Assembly: GCA_001574975.1 (NCBI GenBank)
Contig: KQ965740.1
Span: 145,969-209,968, forward strand
Direction: 5' to 3'
From: Gonapodya prolifera JEL478
Taxonomy: Eukaryota > Monoblepharomycota > Monoblepharidomycetes > Monoblepharidales > Gonapodyaceae
DNA: 64,000 nt
Under the pieces are notes generated by a model that saw only the letters and a program-made list of their open reading frames with translations, was not told where the DNA came from and made no database searches. Positions within the stretch are counted from its first letter, which is position 1. Each line of letters opens with the position of its first letter. The position numbers and the translations under genes were made by a program. Shown piece by piece: positions 62,883 through 64,000 of this stretch.

Positions 62883-64000
62883 TTATTCAAGAATCTCAAA
62901 ATCTACTCGGGCCGTGCGCTTTATCGTGTCACCATCCAAATGGAAATTCTCGTCAAAAAGTGCGATCCTGAAAGTACCCGGCCCATTCACTTTGAGAGGA
63001 CTAAGCCCGGAATGTCCAGTTTCCGCCATCTCACTGGCAACGCCCATAGCCACGAGCGCACCCACTGCAGCTACAAATGGGACATCTTTGAAAACGGCAG
63101 CAAAGGCACTTGTGAGCGCAGCGACCATGCAGCCACTCGCTGTGATCATGGGAAGGTAACGCGATTTGTTGTGCACTCGAGCGAGCCGTCGACCGTCCGA
63201 AACATAATCAGGTTTGCCTGTCATCGCCTGCGGAAACTAAATGTGAGTGTTGTGAACAGAACACGATGACATCGCACACCTACCACCACTACACCCTTTT
63301 GCTTCGCCAAGCCCTGCACAATCTTCTCTGGGTTCTCCACGACACCAACGGAATCGACTCCCCTGCACTGAACCTCTTGCTGACTTGCGACCGCGGCGAT
63401 CTCCCCCCCATTTCCTCGAATAATCGTAACTTGACTTTGTAATCATTGAGGAGAGTGTGAACGATATCCATGCGATAAGATGTGGCACCGACCGCAACAG
63501 GATCGAGAACGATTGGAGTGGAGAGGGTGGACGCTTTCGCTGCCGCAACTTTCATTCCTGGGAAGACAAACCAGATGTCAGTTGCACCGGAAAAGACGTG
63601 TTCGTATAGAGGCTTACCTTCAGTGAAAGGCTCTAAAGTGCCAATGTTGAGAACGAGTGAATCACAGAAGGATACGATCGCTGCAGCTTCGTTCTTGTCG
63701 GTAGCCATTAGAGGCGAGCTGAAATGCGTTATTTATCACAAAGGCCGTGATCGTTCAGTAAATTGCTCGAAAACTTCTCACCCGCCAATGTGAATAAGGA
63801 CATTGGCCGAGTCCAGGAGGAACGAATGGTTCGTTCATCATTCATGGTCGTACTCAAAGAGTGATGAGCAACCTTTACCATTCATGGCAACATAATTGGT
63901 GATGGTGTGGACGAGTGGTGTTCTCTCTCTAATCAGCTTCAGAGCCACAATGACCTTGTCAACAATGTCCACATTGGGTTTAACGTCTGCGGGCACTCTA
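62883..64000 (-). CDS. THI6: Hydroxyethylthiazole kinase domain of Thi6 (partial, broken)
   Basis: Thiamine-synthesis enzyme; in fungi Thi6 fuses thiamine-phosphate synthase (N-terminal, off the window here) to 4-methyl-5-hydroxyethylthiazole kinase. Exons are 63879-64000, 63782-63812, 63618-63718, 63284-63557 and 62883-63227. Kinase motifs: TPLVHTITNYVAMN, DSANVLIHIGGSPLMATDKN, TPIVLDPVAVGATSYR, IIRGNGGEIAAV, VVAMTGKPDYVSDG and TASGCMVAALTSA. Two anomalies: between LLNDYKV (63440) and TIIRGNGG (63430) one nucleotide is missing, breaking the frame; and the exon beginning DSANV (63812) has no AG immediately before it, so its acceptor would be non-canonical (CTCCTG/GAC). Either the gene is decaying or the assembly has a base error. 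Exon 63284-63557 is one base short of the phase its neighbours require. Confidence 0.8.

Overview
The window is eukaryotic nuclear DNA, almost certainly from a fungus and probably a zoosporic (chytrid-like) one. The evidence is dense genes on both strands, very many short GT-AG introns (mostly 50-70 nt), fungal forms of several families (PAC1/LIS1, a DysF protein, an Irc21-type cytochrome b5 protein, Thi6, a Rap1/Rsr1 GTPase) and two genes typical of flagellated or animal-like lineages (a ~2990-residue multi-ASH-domain protein and a CENP-E-like kinesin). Gene models were built by hand from splice signals, reading phase and family motifs. For most of them the summed exon length is an exact multiple of three.

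Layout. 1-1297 (-): C2H2 zinc-finger protein, C-terminus off the window. 2639-3783 (+): Irc21-like cytochrome b5 domain protein. 3809-4851 (-): FHIT-type hydrolase with 8-nt and 16-nt microexons. 5070-15189 (-): giant multi-ASH protein. 15406-16730 (-): DysF protein. 16888-18462 (+): Nup58-type FG nucleoporin. 18542-20449 (+): LIS1/PAC1. 20492-25490 (-): large helical protein resembling fungal Pex8. 25725-26094 (-): small single-pass membrane protein. 26192-34486 (+): CENP-E-like kinesin with a 180-bp repeat array. 34565-37214 (+): F-box/WD40 protein. 37395-38826 (-): short gene with only the OB-fold part of a DIS3/SSD1-type protein plus a three-copy ~183-bp repeat. 38830-42127: gene-poor, low-complexity stretch. 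42128-44278 (-): CSN6. 44390-46139 (+): KIN17. 46316-47344 (+): Trm9-like methyltransferase. 48133-49572 (+): unrecognised protein. 49622-50434 (-): Rap1. 51326-58770 (+): kinase-AAA-GAF-nucleotide cyclase fusion. 58935-60052 (-): unrecognised protein. 60296-62415 (-): TRAF-type zinc-finger protein. 62883-64000 (-): Thi6 kinase domain with a frameshift and an odd splice site.

Functional threads. Microtubule and cell-division genes cluster loosely (LIS1, CENP-E-like kinesin, the ASH protein if ciliary). Ubiquitin-system genes are present (F-box/WD40, CSN6, TRAF-type protein). Two genes may relate to peroxisomes or membranes (DysF, Pex8-like). The most striking locus is 51326-58770, where an upstream module best known from bacterial and fungal signalling proteins (pseudokinase-like domain, AAA ATPase, helical region, GAF) ends in a class III nucleotide cyclase instead of a histidine kinase.
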